A stretch of DNA of 5,152 nucleotides from positions 1 through 5,152 of the forward strand of contig VGSD01000245.1 of assembly GCA_016875155.1 (NCBI GenBank), in the 5' to 3' direction. Source of the stretch: Deltaproteobacteria bacterium. GTDB taxonomy: Bacteria; Desulfobacterota; BSN033; UBA1163. Both the position numbers and the translations under genes were made by a program. Below are positions 1 through 5,152 of the stretch, piece by piece. The notes beneath the pieces were generated by a model. That model had not been told where the DNA came from and made no database searches. It saw nothing but the letters and a program-made list of their open reading frames with translations. How positions within the stretch are numbered: position 1 is the first letter of the stretch; every line of letters starts with the position of its first letter.

Positions 1-25
1 TTGCCTTCCATAAATATCCTGACAT
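1..25 (-). CDS. start of an unidentified gene downstream of hflX (partial)
   Basis: Only eight codons plus one base are visible before the left edge, reading MSGYLWKA. The start is chosen because an ATG at 25-23 sits 8 nt downstream of a strong Shine-Dalgarno, AAAGGAGGA on the minus strand at 42-34. It would be the third gene of the rtcA-hflX direction, about 124 nt after the hflX stop. Eight residues are too few to name a product. A competing reading exists: another minus-strand frame opens at ATG 116-114 and stays open to the window edge (38 codons), but its upstream AAGG is weak and only 4 nt from the ATG. I prefer the start at 25 on ribosome-binding-site strength alone. Confidence 0.45.
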
Positions 26-33
26 GGGGTGTG

Positions 34-42
34 TCCTCCTTT
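34..42 (-). promoter_or_regulatory. Shine-Dalgarno of the left-edge gene
   Basis: The minus strand reads AAAGGAGGA here, close to a full match to the 16S rRNA 3' end, with 8 nt (CACACCCC) before ATG at 25-23. It is the main evidence that a gene begins there rather than at the upstream ATG at 116. It could be a chance Gly-Lys-Glu-Asp codon run inside the alternative frame. Confidence 0.45.
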
Positions 43-144
43 CCATTGGGATTCGATTTCGTCCAAAAATCTTCCCAAGAGGATAACACCCCTCTTTCCT
101 TATTTACACACAACATTGTACCTTAGCTTCTTAGGCATTTTTAA

Positions 145-158
145 GATTTTTAAAAATC
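145..158. repeat. 14-bp perfect palindrome over the hflX stop
   Basis: GATTTTTAAAAATC is a perfect self-complementary sequence covering the hflX stop codon (150-152) and its last two codons. If it folded in RNA it would form a stem of only about five bp, nearly all A-U, around a TTAA loop, with no following U-tract. It is therefore not a convincing intrinsic terminator. It may be an AT-rich coincidence. Confidence 0.5.
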
Positions 159-1814
159 GTGGAAAGTTCGATCGTCTTTTGACGAATTTGCGATCGACTG
201 AATCTCCGAAAATATTTTCTCCAGAACCTCAAAGAAAGGCTCAAGGCTTTCCGGCCGTAAAGCGGAAATGGACACCGCACCGTATCTTTTGCAGAGCGCC
301 TTCGCCTCCTCCTTTTCCACCCGGTCCTCTTTATTAAAAACAAGAAATTGGGGGATCTCTTCCAGCCCTAATTCGAGAATCAGTTTTTCAACAGCCTCCA
401 TATGATCCTCTCGCCTAGGGCTGCTGATATCGACCAGATGGATCAACAGGTCGGATTCTTTTAGTTCATCAAAGGTGGGACGGAACGCGCCCATCAGATC
501 TCTGGGAAGGTCCTTAATGAAACCAACCGTATCCGTGATCACCAATTCATCTGGCCTCCCATTCAGATGGAATGCGTTTGCCAACCTCAATCTCCTTGTG
601 GCCGTATCCAGGGTGGCAAAAAGTTTATCCTCCACGCAGAATTGGCTCCGGGTGAGAAGATTAAAAAGAGTGGATTTTCCTGCATTGGTATACCCGATAA
701 TGGAAACGATTGGGATTCCGGCTTTCTTGCGAAGCGCTCCCCTCTGTTTTCTCCTCTGACTCAACCGTTCCAATTCCTTTTCCAACAGATGAATTCTCTC
801 CCTCGCCCTCCGGCGATCAATCTCAAGCTTCGTCTCTCCTGGTCCTCTTCCTCCGATCCCTCCAGTCAGCCTTGAGAGGGCCAGGGTTTTTCTGGCCAGT
901 CGTGGAAGAAGATATTTGAGCTGGGCCAGTTCAACCTGTGTTTTACCATCCCGGCTATGAGCCCTCTGAGCAAAGATATCCAGAATGAGCTGGGTCCGGT
1001 CAATCACCCTCAATTCTGTCCGGTCTGAGATGGATGCCATCTGACCAGGGGTCAGGTTCTGATCGAAGATGATCAGATCGACTCCCATTTGCATACACTT
1101 CACTAACAATTCCTTTAACTTCCCCTCACCAATCAGGGTGGAATGGGAAACCATCTGAGGTCTCTGGATGATGGTTTCGACCACTTGCAGGCCGCTCGAT
1201 TCCGCAAGGTCTTTTAACTCCTCCATGGAGTTTTCTAAGGCCTCCCTGCTCTGCCGGCTCACTGATAGAAGGATAGCCTTCTCCTGGCGCCCCTTAGTGG
1301 AAACGACTCGCTGTCCTCTTTGAAATTGATCTTCGAGAGATTGGACCCACTTCAGGAAATCTCCATCCAACTGCCTCCATGATGATGGGGGATCAATCTC
1401 CCACACCTTCTTTGCAGGATTATCAGGAAGGAGATGGGCGGAGTGAGCCACTCTCTGATCCTCCTTGTCATCGCCCGAAAGAGCAACAATCATATCCAGC
1501 CTTAAAAGGGCAAGGTCGGTTAGATCCTCCTCGCTCAGAGGCTCACCCCGAAGGTGTGTATGAATCATTCGCAACCCTCTTAACCTTGGAATTCCTGTCC
1601 GGTACCGTGACAGATCAGGAATCGTCACTCCCCGCTGATCCCCAACGATGACCATCTCTATGGTCCCTCTCCTTCCGACAAGGATGCCAATCTGGCGACG
1701 GATTTCATTGGAAAGGTCGACTAAAAGGCGGGCAACTTCAGGAGTGACGATCTGTTTGGGCGGAATCTTTCGCCGGTAGATATACCCAATCCTCTTGATC
1801 TGATTAGGCTTCAA
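150..1814 (-). CDS. hflX: GTPase HflX, long form with N-terminal extension
   Basis: HflX is an OBG-HflX-family GTPase that binds the 50S subunit and splits stalled or stress-damaged 70S ribosomes in the cytoplasm. Numbering from the TTG at 1814 gives 554 residues, against about 426 in E. coli. The HflX-specific N-terminal domain spans roughly 175-365 and ends in the glycine-rich linker GGIGGRGPGE (318-327) and a basic coiled-coil-like helix (330-363). The G domain then shows G1 GYTNAGKST (374-382), G2 Thr around 401, G3 DTVGFI (428-433), G4 NKED (494-497) and G5 SISA (515-518), all intact. Residues 1 to about 170 form the extra domain, with HTH and SEED at 85-97 resembling a JAMM metal site. 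The TTG has no Shine-Dalgarno. The frame continues upstream to an ATC at 1844 behind a strong one, so the real protein is probably 564 aa. Translation is likely coupled to rtcA, whose stop lies just upstream. Confidence 0.96.
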   Translation of the reverse strand: MKPNQIKRIGYIYRRKIPPKQIVTPEVARLLVDLSNEIRRQIGILVGRRGTIEMVIVGDQRGVTIPDLSRYRTGIPRLRGLRMIHTHLRGEPLSEEDLTDLALLRLDMIVALSGDDKEDQRVAHSAHLLPDNPAKKVWEIDPPSSWRQLDGDFLKWVQSLEDQFQRGQRVVSTKGRQEKAILLSVSRQSREALENSMEELKDLAESSGLQVVETIIQRPQMVSHSTLIGEGKLKELLVKCMQMGVDLIIFDQNLTPGQMASISDRTELRVIDRTQLILDIFAQRAHSRDGKTQVELAQLKYLLPRLARKTLALSRLTGGIGGRGPGETKLEIDRRRARERIHLLEKELERLSQRRKQRGALRKKAGIPIVSIIGYTNAGKSTLFNLLTRSQFCVEDKLFATLDTATRRLRLANAFHLNGRPDELVITDTVGFIKDLPRDLMGAFRPTFDELKESDLLIHLVDISSPRREDHMEAVEKLILELGLEEIPQFLVFNKEDRVEKEEAKALCKRYGAVSISALRPESLEPFFEVLEKIFSEIQSIANSSKDDRTFHDF

Positions 1815-1841
1815 ACCAATGATATTTCCAAAGACCTTGCT

Positions 1842-1856
1842 GATGTATTCCTCCTT
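1842..1856 (-). promoter_or_regulatory. hflX: strong Shine-Dalgarno ahead of a putative ATC start of hflX
   Basis: The minus strand reads AAGGAGGA, then ATAC, then ATC. AGGAGG occupies 1855-1850, leaving 5 nt before ATC at 1844-1842, which is in frame with hflX. The ten extra codons from ATC read (M)SKVFGNIIG before the Leu (TTG) at 1814, so the joined stretch is GNIIGLKPNQ. This resembles the GN-x-x-GLK-x-x-Q start that I recall from deltaproteobacterial long HflX proteins. No ATG or GTG occurs in any frame between the ribosome binding site and 1814. Either a non-canonical start is used or base 1842 is an error. The site begins about 10 nt after the rtcA stop. Confidence 0.6.
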
Positions 1857-1866
1857 TTATCAAATG

Positions 1867-2925
1867 TTAATACGATCCAGGAATCAAGTCAATCTTCCCT
1901 TTTTCTCCCTCATCCCCCGCTCTCGATACCGAAATTTTCATAAAACGTTCAATAACCCACAGATTGGTTAGAAGATGCTCGGTTATTTTTGTTGTGGTAA
2001 AAGAAGAACTTCCCTTTGCAAAAGCCATAAACGAAACGAGTTGGTCTGTCAGATGGAAATCAATACAACCGTCTGACTCCAGATATTCTTTCAGTAAATC
2101 GACAGCCTCGTCAGCCACCGACTCTGCCCTCTTTCCCCTCTTTCCAAGGGAAGAAAATCCTGCCATGGCCCCTTCTGATTCGGCCACGAGAAAGAGACAT
2201 GATCCCTGGCCATATGATGGTACCTCGGAAAGAATCTCGATCTCCGCCTTTAAGTTCAACTCCTTCTCTATTCGGATGAGGGCATGTTCCCTCTGCCTTT
2301 CGGCCACATGCCCTGGAAGATTTGAGATGGCTGAAATGCCATAAACTCTCTTAAGGGAACCACGATGGTTTAATGAGACATTGGATAAATCAGACGCAGG
2401 ATCAATCTCTACCTTTATTCTGCCACCGCCCTTTGGATACCAACCCCATCTTTCAATCTCAGCCTCCACTCGAACCCCCATCAAAGCAAGCGTTGGAAAA
2501 AGAACTTCAGTGAGATAGTGAAAGGGAGGGCTCCATGCCACATGTGTTCCTCCTGTCAGAACGAGACTGGATTTCGAATCAGCAAGTGAAAGTGGAAGAA
2601 GAAGTGTTTGAAGAAGAAGAGTAACAGAACCTGCTGTTCCTATGTCGAACTCGTAGTGGCCAGGAACGATCTTCTCAGGAATAAAGGTTATAGCATCAGA
2701 CCCGATTTTTACCCCATCAGTTCTGGCGTTTGTGACCTTTGCCAGTGCCTCAATGCTTTTCAGGTGTTGGGGCTGGAGTCCTGGATTCTTCCGGCCTGCC
2801 CGGATCCGATTGATTTTAATAGGCCTATTCAGAATCGCAGAAAAAGCAAGGGCGGTCCTTAAGATCTGCCCTCCCCCTTCTCCATAAGACCCATCAATCT
2901 CGATCATGCTTTCGGCCTTTGCCAC
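1867..2925 (-). CDS. rtcA: RNA 3'-terminal phosphate cyclase
   Basis: RtcA converts RNA 3'-phosphates to 2',3'-cyclic phosphates with ATP through a covalent His-AMP intermediate. It is a cytoplasmic RNA repair enzyme. The 352 residues match the family size (338 in E. coli). Visible signatures are IEIDGSYGEGGGQILRTAL (8-26), RAGRKNPGLQPQHL (42-55), GGTHVAWSPP (125-134), the GWYPKGGG loop (161-168), DFHLTDQL (289-296) and HLLTN (317-321). His317 corresponds to the adenylated nucleophile, His309 in E. coli. The chosen start is GTG at 2925 behind GAGAGGGG, 3 nt away. An in-frame ATG at 2907 (Met7) lies 8 nt after AAAGG and matches the usual family N-terminus MIEIDG, so it is a real alternative. 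No rtcB is visible nearby. The gene is first in a transcript with hflX and stops 22 nt before the putative hflX ATC. Confidence 0.96.
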   Translation of the reverse strand: MAKAESMIEIDGSYGEGGGQILRTALAFSAILNRPIKINRIRAGRKNPGLQPQHLKSIEALAKVTNARTDGVKIGSDAITFIPEKIVPGHYEFDIGTAGSVTLLLQTLLLPLSLADSKSSLVLTGGTHVAWSPPFHYLTEVLFPTLALMGVRVEAEIERWGWYPKGGGRIKVEIDPASDLSNVSLNHRGSLKRVYGISAISNLPGHVAERQREHALIRIEKELNLKAEIEILSEVPSYGQGSCLFLVAESEGAMAGFSSLGKRGKRAESVADEAVDLLKEYLESDGCIDFHLTDQLVSFMAFAKGSSSFTTTKITEHLLTNLWVIERFMKISVSRAGDEGEKGKIDLIPGSY

Positions 2926-2941
2926 TGACCCCTCTCACTTC

Positions 2942-2970
2942 AAATTATTTAAAAAACCGCACGTTGTCAA
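2942..2970 (-). promoter_or_regulatory. candidate sigma70 promoter of rtcA-hflX
   Basis: The minus strand has a perfect -35 hexamer TTGACA (2970-2965), a 17-nt spacer and TAATTT (2947-2942) as -10. The -10 keeps only the first, second and last consensus bases. Transcription would begin near 2935, giving a leader of about 9 nt to GTG 2925 or 27 nt to ATG 2907. The short leader slightly favours ATG 2907 as the start if this promoter is real. Confidence 0.4.
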
Positions 2971-2984
2971 TTGATTCGGGTTTT

Positions 2985-2999
2985 AAAATGATTCATTTT
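2985..2999. repeat. 15-bp perfect dyad in the divergent intergenic region, possible operator
   Basis: AAAATGA and TCATTTT are exact inverted repeats separated by one T. The dyad lies between the rtcA and MBL-hydrolase starts, just upstream of the rtcA -35 hexamer and about 14 bp upstream of the candidate -10 for the plus-strand gene. The position and symmetry fit a dimeric regulator site, but the sequence is AT-rich and only one copy was seen in the intergenic region. Confidence 0.35.
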
Positions 3000-3012
3000 G
3001 TGTTAGTTTAAA

Positions 3013-3018
3013 TATGAT
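3013..3018 (+). promoter_or_regulatory. candidate -10 element for the MBL hydrolase gene
   Basis: TATGAT matches five of six bases of the -10 consensus. No recognisable -35 is found 16-18 nt upstream, where the 15-bp dyad lies instead. A start near 3025 would retain the Shine-Dalgarno at 3028 and the TTG at 3041 but exclude the ATG at 3014, which agrees with the start chosen for the gene. This is a weak call. Confidence 0.22.
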
Positions 3019-3027
3019 TTTGACTTT

Positions 3028-3033
3028 GGAGGA
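3028..3033 (+). promoter_or_regulatory. Shine-Dalgarno fixing a TTG start for the MBL hydrolase
   Basis: GGAGGA lies 7 nt before TTG at 3041-3043. The upstream in-frame ATG at 3014 is preceded by AT-rich sequence without any purine-rich ribosome binding site. The start is therefore assigned to TTG 3041, which gives an N-terminus (M)PELIVLGSGTGIPS that begins right at the first beta strand, as is normal for the family. Confidence 0.7.
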
Positions 3034-3040
3034 AAATAAA

Positions 3041-3796
3041 TTGCCTGAATTGATTGTCCTTGGCTCAGGAACTGGAATTCCCTCTCTAAGGAGAGCCTCT
3101 CCAAGCCTCCTTCTTCTCTCAGGAAATTCCCGAATCTTAATTGACAGTGGTCCAGGTGCCCTGAGAAAAATGCTTGAGGCCGGAGTCACTTACCGGGATG
3201 TGGACCTGCTTCTCTACACCCACTTACATCCTGACCATACCGCAGACCTTGTCCCAATTCTCTTTGCCTGTAAATATGGTGATCTCCCTCGGGAGAAAGA
3301 GTTGACCTGCATAGGAGGGCCTGGATTCAAACTCCATTTTGATAAGATCAATGATCTCTATGGTTCCTGGATCAACCCACAGACTTATCATTTAACAATC
3401 AAAGAAATCTCTTCAAAACCTCTCCTCTTTGGAGAGATGAAGATTCTCTCAAAACCCATGGCTCATCTGCCGGGAAGCATTGGCTACCGAATTGAATGGC
3501 AAGATGATAAGTCAATCGTCATCTCTGGTGATTCGGATTACTGCGAGAATATTGTCAACCTCGCTTCGGAGACCAACCTCCTTGTCCTGGAATGCTCTTT
3601 CCCAGATGGAAAAAAGGTGGAGGGCCATCTCACCCCTTCTCTCGCAGGGAGGATCGCCAGGGAATCCCACTGTAAAAGACTGCTCCTCACCCACCTCTAC
3701 CCCATCTGTGACCAGCATGACATCTTAACCCAGTCCAAACAGGCCTTTCAGGGAGAGATCATCCTCAGTGAAGACCTCATGAGGATTGAGATTTAG
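3041..3796 (+). CDS. RNase Z-like metallo-beta-lactamase-fold hydrolase
   Basis: This is a 251-residue MBL-fold metallo-hydrolase of the RNase Z/PhnP-like group (ElaC-like, COG1234 type), expected to be cytoplasmic since no signal peptide is seen. Numbered from TTG 3041, the metal ligands are complete: THLHPDH with His61, His63, Asp65 and His66; His142 in MAHLPGS; Asp164 in ISGDSD; His218 in LLLTHLYP. His196 in EGHLTPSLAG matches the HxT motif of RNase Z. True short tRNase Z enzymes have about 70 residues between the equivalents of His142 and Asp164, containing the flexible tRNA-binding arm; here there are 21, so that arm is absent. tRNA 3' processing is therefore doubtful, and a small phosphodiesterase role is as likely. 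The ATG-started alternative (3014) would add nine residues. It is divergent from rtcA and precedes the NfeD gene by 59 nt. Confidence 0.9.
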   Translation: MPELIVLGSGTGIPSLRRASPSLLLLSGNSRILIDSGPGALRKMLEAGVTYRDVDLLLYTHLHPDHTADLVPILFACKYGDLPREKELTCIGGPGFKLHFDKINDLYGSWINPQTYHLTIKEISSKPLLFGEMKILSKPMAHLPGSIGYRIEWQDDKSIVISGDSDYCENIVNLASETNLLVLECSFPDGKKVEGHLTPSLAGRIARESHCKRLLLTHLYPICDQHDILTQSKQAFQGEIILSEDLMRIEI

Positions 3797-3806
3797 ACCA
3801 TTCGAT

Positions 3807-3835
3807 TTGACAATCCCATCTTTTTAGGATAGTTT
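3807..3835 (+). promoter_or_regulatory. candidate sigma70 promoter of the nfeD-like gene
   Basis: A perfect TTGACA (3807-3812) is followed after 17 nt by TAGTTT (3830-3835), which keeps the first, second and last -10 bases. Transcription would start near 3842, giving a very short leader that is essentially just the Shine-Dalgarno. If real, the protease gene can be transcribed independently of the MBL gene. No terminator hairpin was seen between the two genes, so read-through remains possible. Confidence 0.35.
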
Positions 3836-3842
3836 ATTAAGC

Positions 3843-3858
3843 AAAGGAGGGTGCTTTG
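3843..3858 (+). promoter_or_regulatory. Shine-Dalgarno and TTG start of the nfeD-like gene
   Basis: AAAGGAGG at 3843-3850 is followed by 5 nt (GTGCT) and TTG at 3856. The GTG at 3851 abuts the site and hits TGA after two codons, so TTG is the only sensible start. Its codons lead straight into a signal peptide. The spacing of 5 nt is the same as for the putative ATC start of hflX. Confidence 0.8.
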
Positions 3859-5152
3859 AAAAAATATTCTCTAAACATTTTGAAGGTTTTAATCATTATC
3901 AGCCTGCTGGTGATTATGGGCACACCTGCCCATTCCCAGGAGAAGGCTCCAATCTATGCCATCGAAGTAGACGGGATTATCAACCCGGCGACTGCAAAAT
4001 TTATTATCCAATCGATTGACCAGGCTACTGAGAATGGTGCACAGTGCCTTATCATCCAATTAGATACCCCCGGTGGCTTGATGGAGTCGATGAGAATTAT
4101 TGTTAAAAAAATCCTTAACTCCAGCATACCTGTGGTCGTCTATGTGTCCCCAGGTGGAGCAAGGGCTGCCTCTGCAGGCGTCTTCATCACGATGGCGGCT
4201 CACATCGCTGTCATGGCTCCAAGCACCCATATTGGAGCCGCCCACCCTGTCTCCCTGGGTGAGGGGAAAGAGAGCAAGACGATGAGCGAAAAGATCGTCA
4301 ATGATACTGTCTCCTATATCAAGACGATCGCTAAAACCAGGGGAAGAAACATTGATTGGGGCGAAAAGGCTGTCCGAAAAAGCGTTTCCATTACAGAAGA
4401 GGAAGCGCTCAAACTAAACGTAATCGATTTCGTCAGCCCGGACCTCCAGGATATTCTCAATAAAATTGACGGCAAAGTGGTCAAATTTGACGGAGTGACC
4501 CGCACCCTTTTGACCAAGGGGGTGAAACCGCGCCCCCTTGAGATGAGCTGGCGGTATCGCTTCCTCGACATCATCTCGAACCCCTCCATTGCCTATATTC
4601 TGCTGATGCTTGGAATTTACGGCATCTTTTTCGAGCTTTCAAATCCAGGGGCAATCCTTCCCGGGGTGGTCGGAGGAATATTCCTCATCCTTGCCTTTTA
4701 CGCCCTGCAGATGCTTCCCATCAATTTCGCAGGCCTCGCTCTCATCCTCTTTGCCATCATCCTCTTCATCGCTGAGATCAAAGTGGTAAGCCATGGTCTG
4801 CTTTCAGTCGCTGGCGTGATCTCCCTCTTTTTGGGCTCTCTGATGTTAATCGAGTCCCCCACCGAATATATGAGGATTTCCTTGAGCGTCATCATCCCTG
4901 CGGTAGGGGTCAGTGCGGGCTTCTTCATCTTTGCGGTAACAAAGGCGATTAGGGCGCGTCTGACCAAGCCGACCACAGGAAAGGAAGGCATCATAGGAGA
5001 GATAGGAACCGTCATAACCCAGCTTGCTCCGGAAGGAAAGGTGGCCATTCATGGAGAATTCTGGAAGGCCGCGTCTGACCAGCCCATCGATGTAGGGGAG
5101 AAGATTCAGGTCATCAGCGTTAATAACCTCATTTTGAAAGTAAAAAAACTCT
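3856..5152 (+). CDS. NfeD-family ClpP-class membrane serine protease (3' end cut by window edge)
   Basis: This is a long-form NfeD protein of 432 visible codons. The C-terminus LILKVKKL resembles the family's last strand, so only a few residues are probably missing. Residues 1-27 look like a signal peptide (MKK, hydrophobic 11-21, Ala25-His26-Ser27 before Gln28). The ClpP/crotonase-like protease domain follows (about 30-225), with DTPGG (70-74) and the nucleophile Ser106 in GGARAASAG (100-108). Lys146 in EKIVND is the likely base, about 40 residues after the serine as in the archaeal 1510-type protease. Residues 245-362 form four to five membrane helices, and 375-432 form the soluble NfeD OB-fold domain. 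Relatives cleave membrane-associated stomatins and are usually encoded beside an SPFH protein, which is expected just past the right edge. The domain call is firm; substrate and partner are inference. Confidence 0.95.
   Translation, partial: MKKYSLNILKVLIIISLLVIMGTPAHSQEKAPIYAIEVDGIINPATAKFIIQSIDQATENGAQCLIIQLDTPGGLMESMRIIVKKILNSSIPVVVYVSPGGARAASAGVFITMAAHIAVMAPSTHIGAAHPVSLGEGKESKTMSEKIVNDTVSYIKTIAKTRGRNIDWGEKAVRKSVSITEEEALKLNVIDFVSPDLQDILNKIDGKVVKFDGVTRTLLTKGVKPRPLEMSWRYRFLDIISNPSIAYILLMLGIYGIFFELSNPGAILPGVVGGIFLILAFYALQMLPINFAGLALILFAIILFIAEIKVVSHGLLSVAGVISLFLGSLMLIESPTEYMRISLSVIIPAVGVSAGFFIFAVTKAIRARLTKPTTGKEGIIGEIGTVITQLAPEGKVAIHGEFWKAASDQPIDVGEKIQVISVNNLILKVKKL

Noticed and set aside
121..135. 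CCTTAGCTTCTTAGG looked like a terminator hairpin after hflX
   Set aside because: Only three base pairs form between the ends; the fourth is a T-T mismatch. No U-tract follows on the minus strand.
29..337. 102-codon plus-strand open frame opposite the hflX 3' end
   Set aside because: It overlaps the verified HflX G domain end on the other strand, has no ribosome binding site of note, and its Pro/Arg/Ser-rich product looks like an antisense shadow.
1556..1568. ATGATTCAT-like sequence inside hflX similar to the intergenic dyad
   Set aside because: It shares about ten bases with the dyad at 2985-2999, but it is a coding segment for Arg-Met-Ile-His and lacks the flanking symmetry, so it is most likely coincidence.
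1964..2344. 126-codon plus-strand open frame
   Set aside because: It lies wholly antisense to the conserved rtcA C-terminal half. Its composition is explained by the complementary codons.
2592..2622. Repeated GAAGAAGAAG tracts resembling a microsatellite
   Set aside because: They encode the Leu-rich stretch TLLLQTLLLPLSLA of RtcA on the minus strand through CTT codons. This is codon repetition in a conserved helix, not an independent repeat.
4698..5048. 116-codon minus-strand open frame
   Set aside because: It is antisense to the NfeD membrane and OB-fold region, which reads without a break on the plus strand with clear family features.
1..5152. Search for a mobile element, CRISPR array, toxin-antitoxin or defence cassette
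   Set aside because: No direct-repeat array, transposase, terminal inverted repeats, integrase or compositional break was seen. All long coding regions are explained by recognised housekeeping-type families.

Overview
The window looks like ordinary chromosomal sequence from a Gram-negative bacterium of moderate GC content. The most likely source is a deltaproteobacterium (Desulfobacterota-like). That placement is an inference: it rests on the long N-terminal extension of HflX, which I recall from deltaproteobacterial and Firmicutes proteins, and on the strong AAGGAGG-type ribosome binding sites. No rRNA or tRNA gene, CRISPR array, insertion sequence or phage gene is visible.

Layout. On the minus strand, reading leftward, are rtcA (RNA 3'-terminal phosphate cyclase, 2925-1867), then hflX (ribosome-associated GTPase, 1814-150 by its first canonical start, probably starting further upstream), then the first codons of another gene that runs off the left edge (25-1). 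The rtcA stop and the hflX ribosome binding site are about 10 nt apart, so these two almost certainly share a transcript. A 115-bp divergent intergenic region (2926-3040) holds a good minus-strand promoter candidate and a perfect 15-bp dyad. On the plus strand, rightward, are a 251-aa RNase Z-like metallo-beta-lactamase-fold hydrolase (3041-3796) and then a signal-peptide-bearing, ClpP-class membrane serine protease of the long NfeD family (3856 to the right edge, lacking at most what appear to be its last few residues).

How the genes may fit together. RtcA remodels RNA 3' ends, HflX splits or rescues stalled ribosomes under stress, and the divergent MBL protein belongs to the superfamily that contains tRNase Z and small phosphodiesterases. 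A theme of RNA or translation stress is therefore plausible for the rtcA-hflX half. NfeD belongs to membrane quality control, normally with a stomatin/flotillin (SPFH) partner, which may lie just beyond the right edge. The functional link between the two halves is inference only.

Points worth attention. (1) The HflX reading frame, with family-like sequence, continues upstream of its only canonical start codon to a strong Shine-Dalgarno placed 5 nt before an ATC codon. (2) The N-terminal extension of HflX carries a JAMM/MPN-like His-x-His...Ser-x-x-Asp signature. (3) The MBL protein lacks the span that would hold the tRNase Z exosite arm. (4) All four main genes use or appear to use non-ATG starts.
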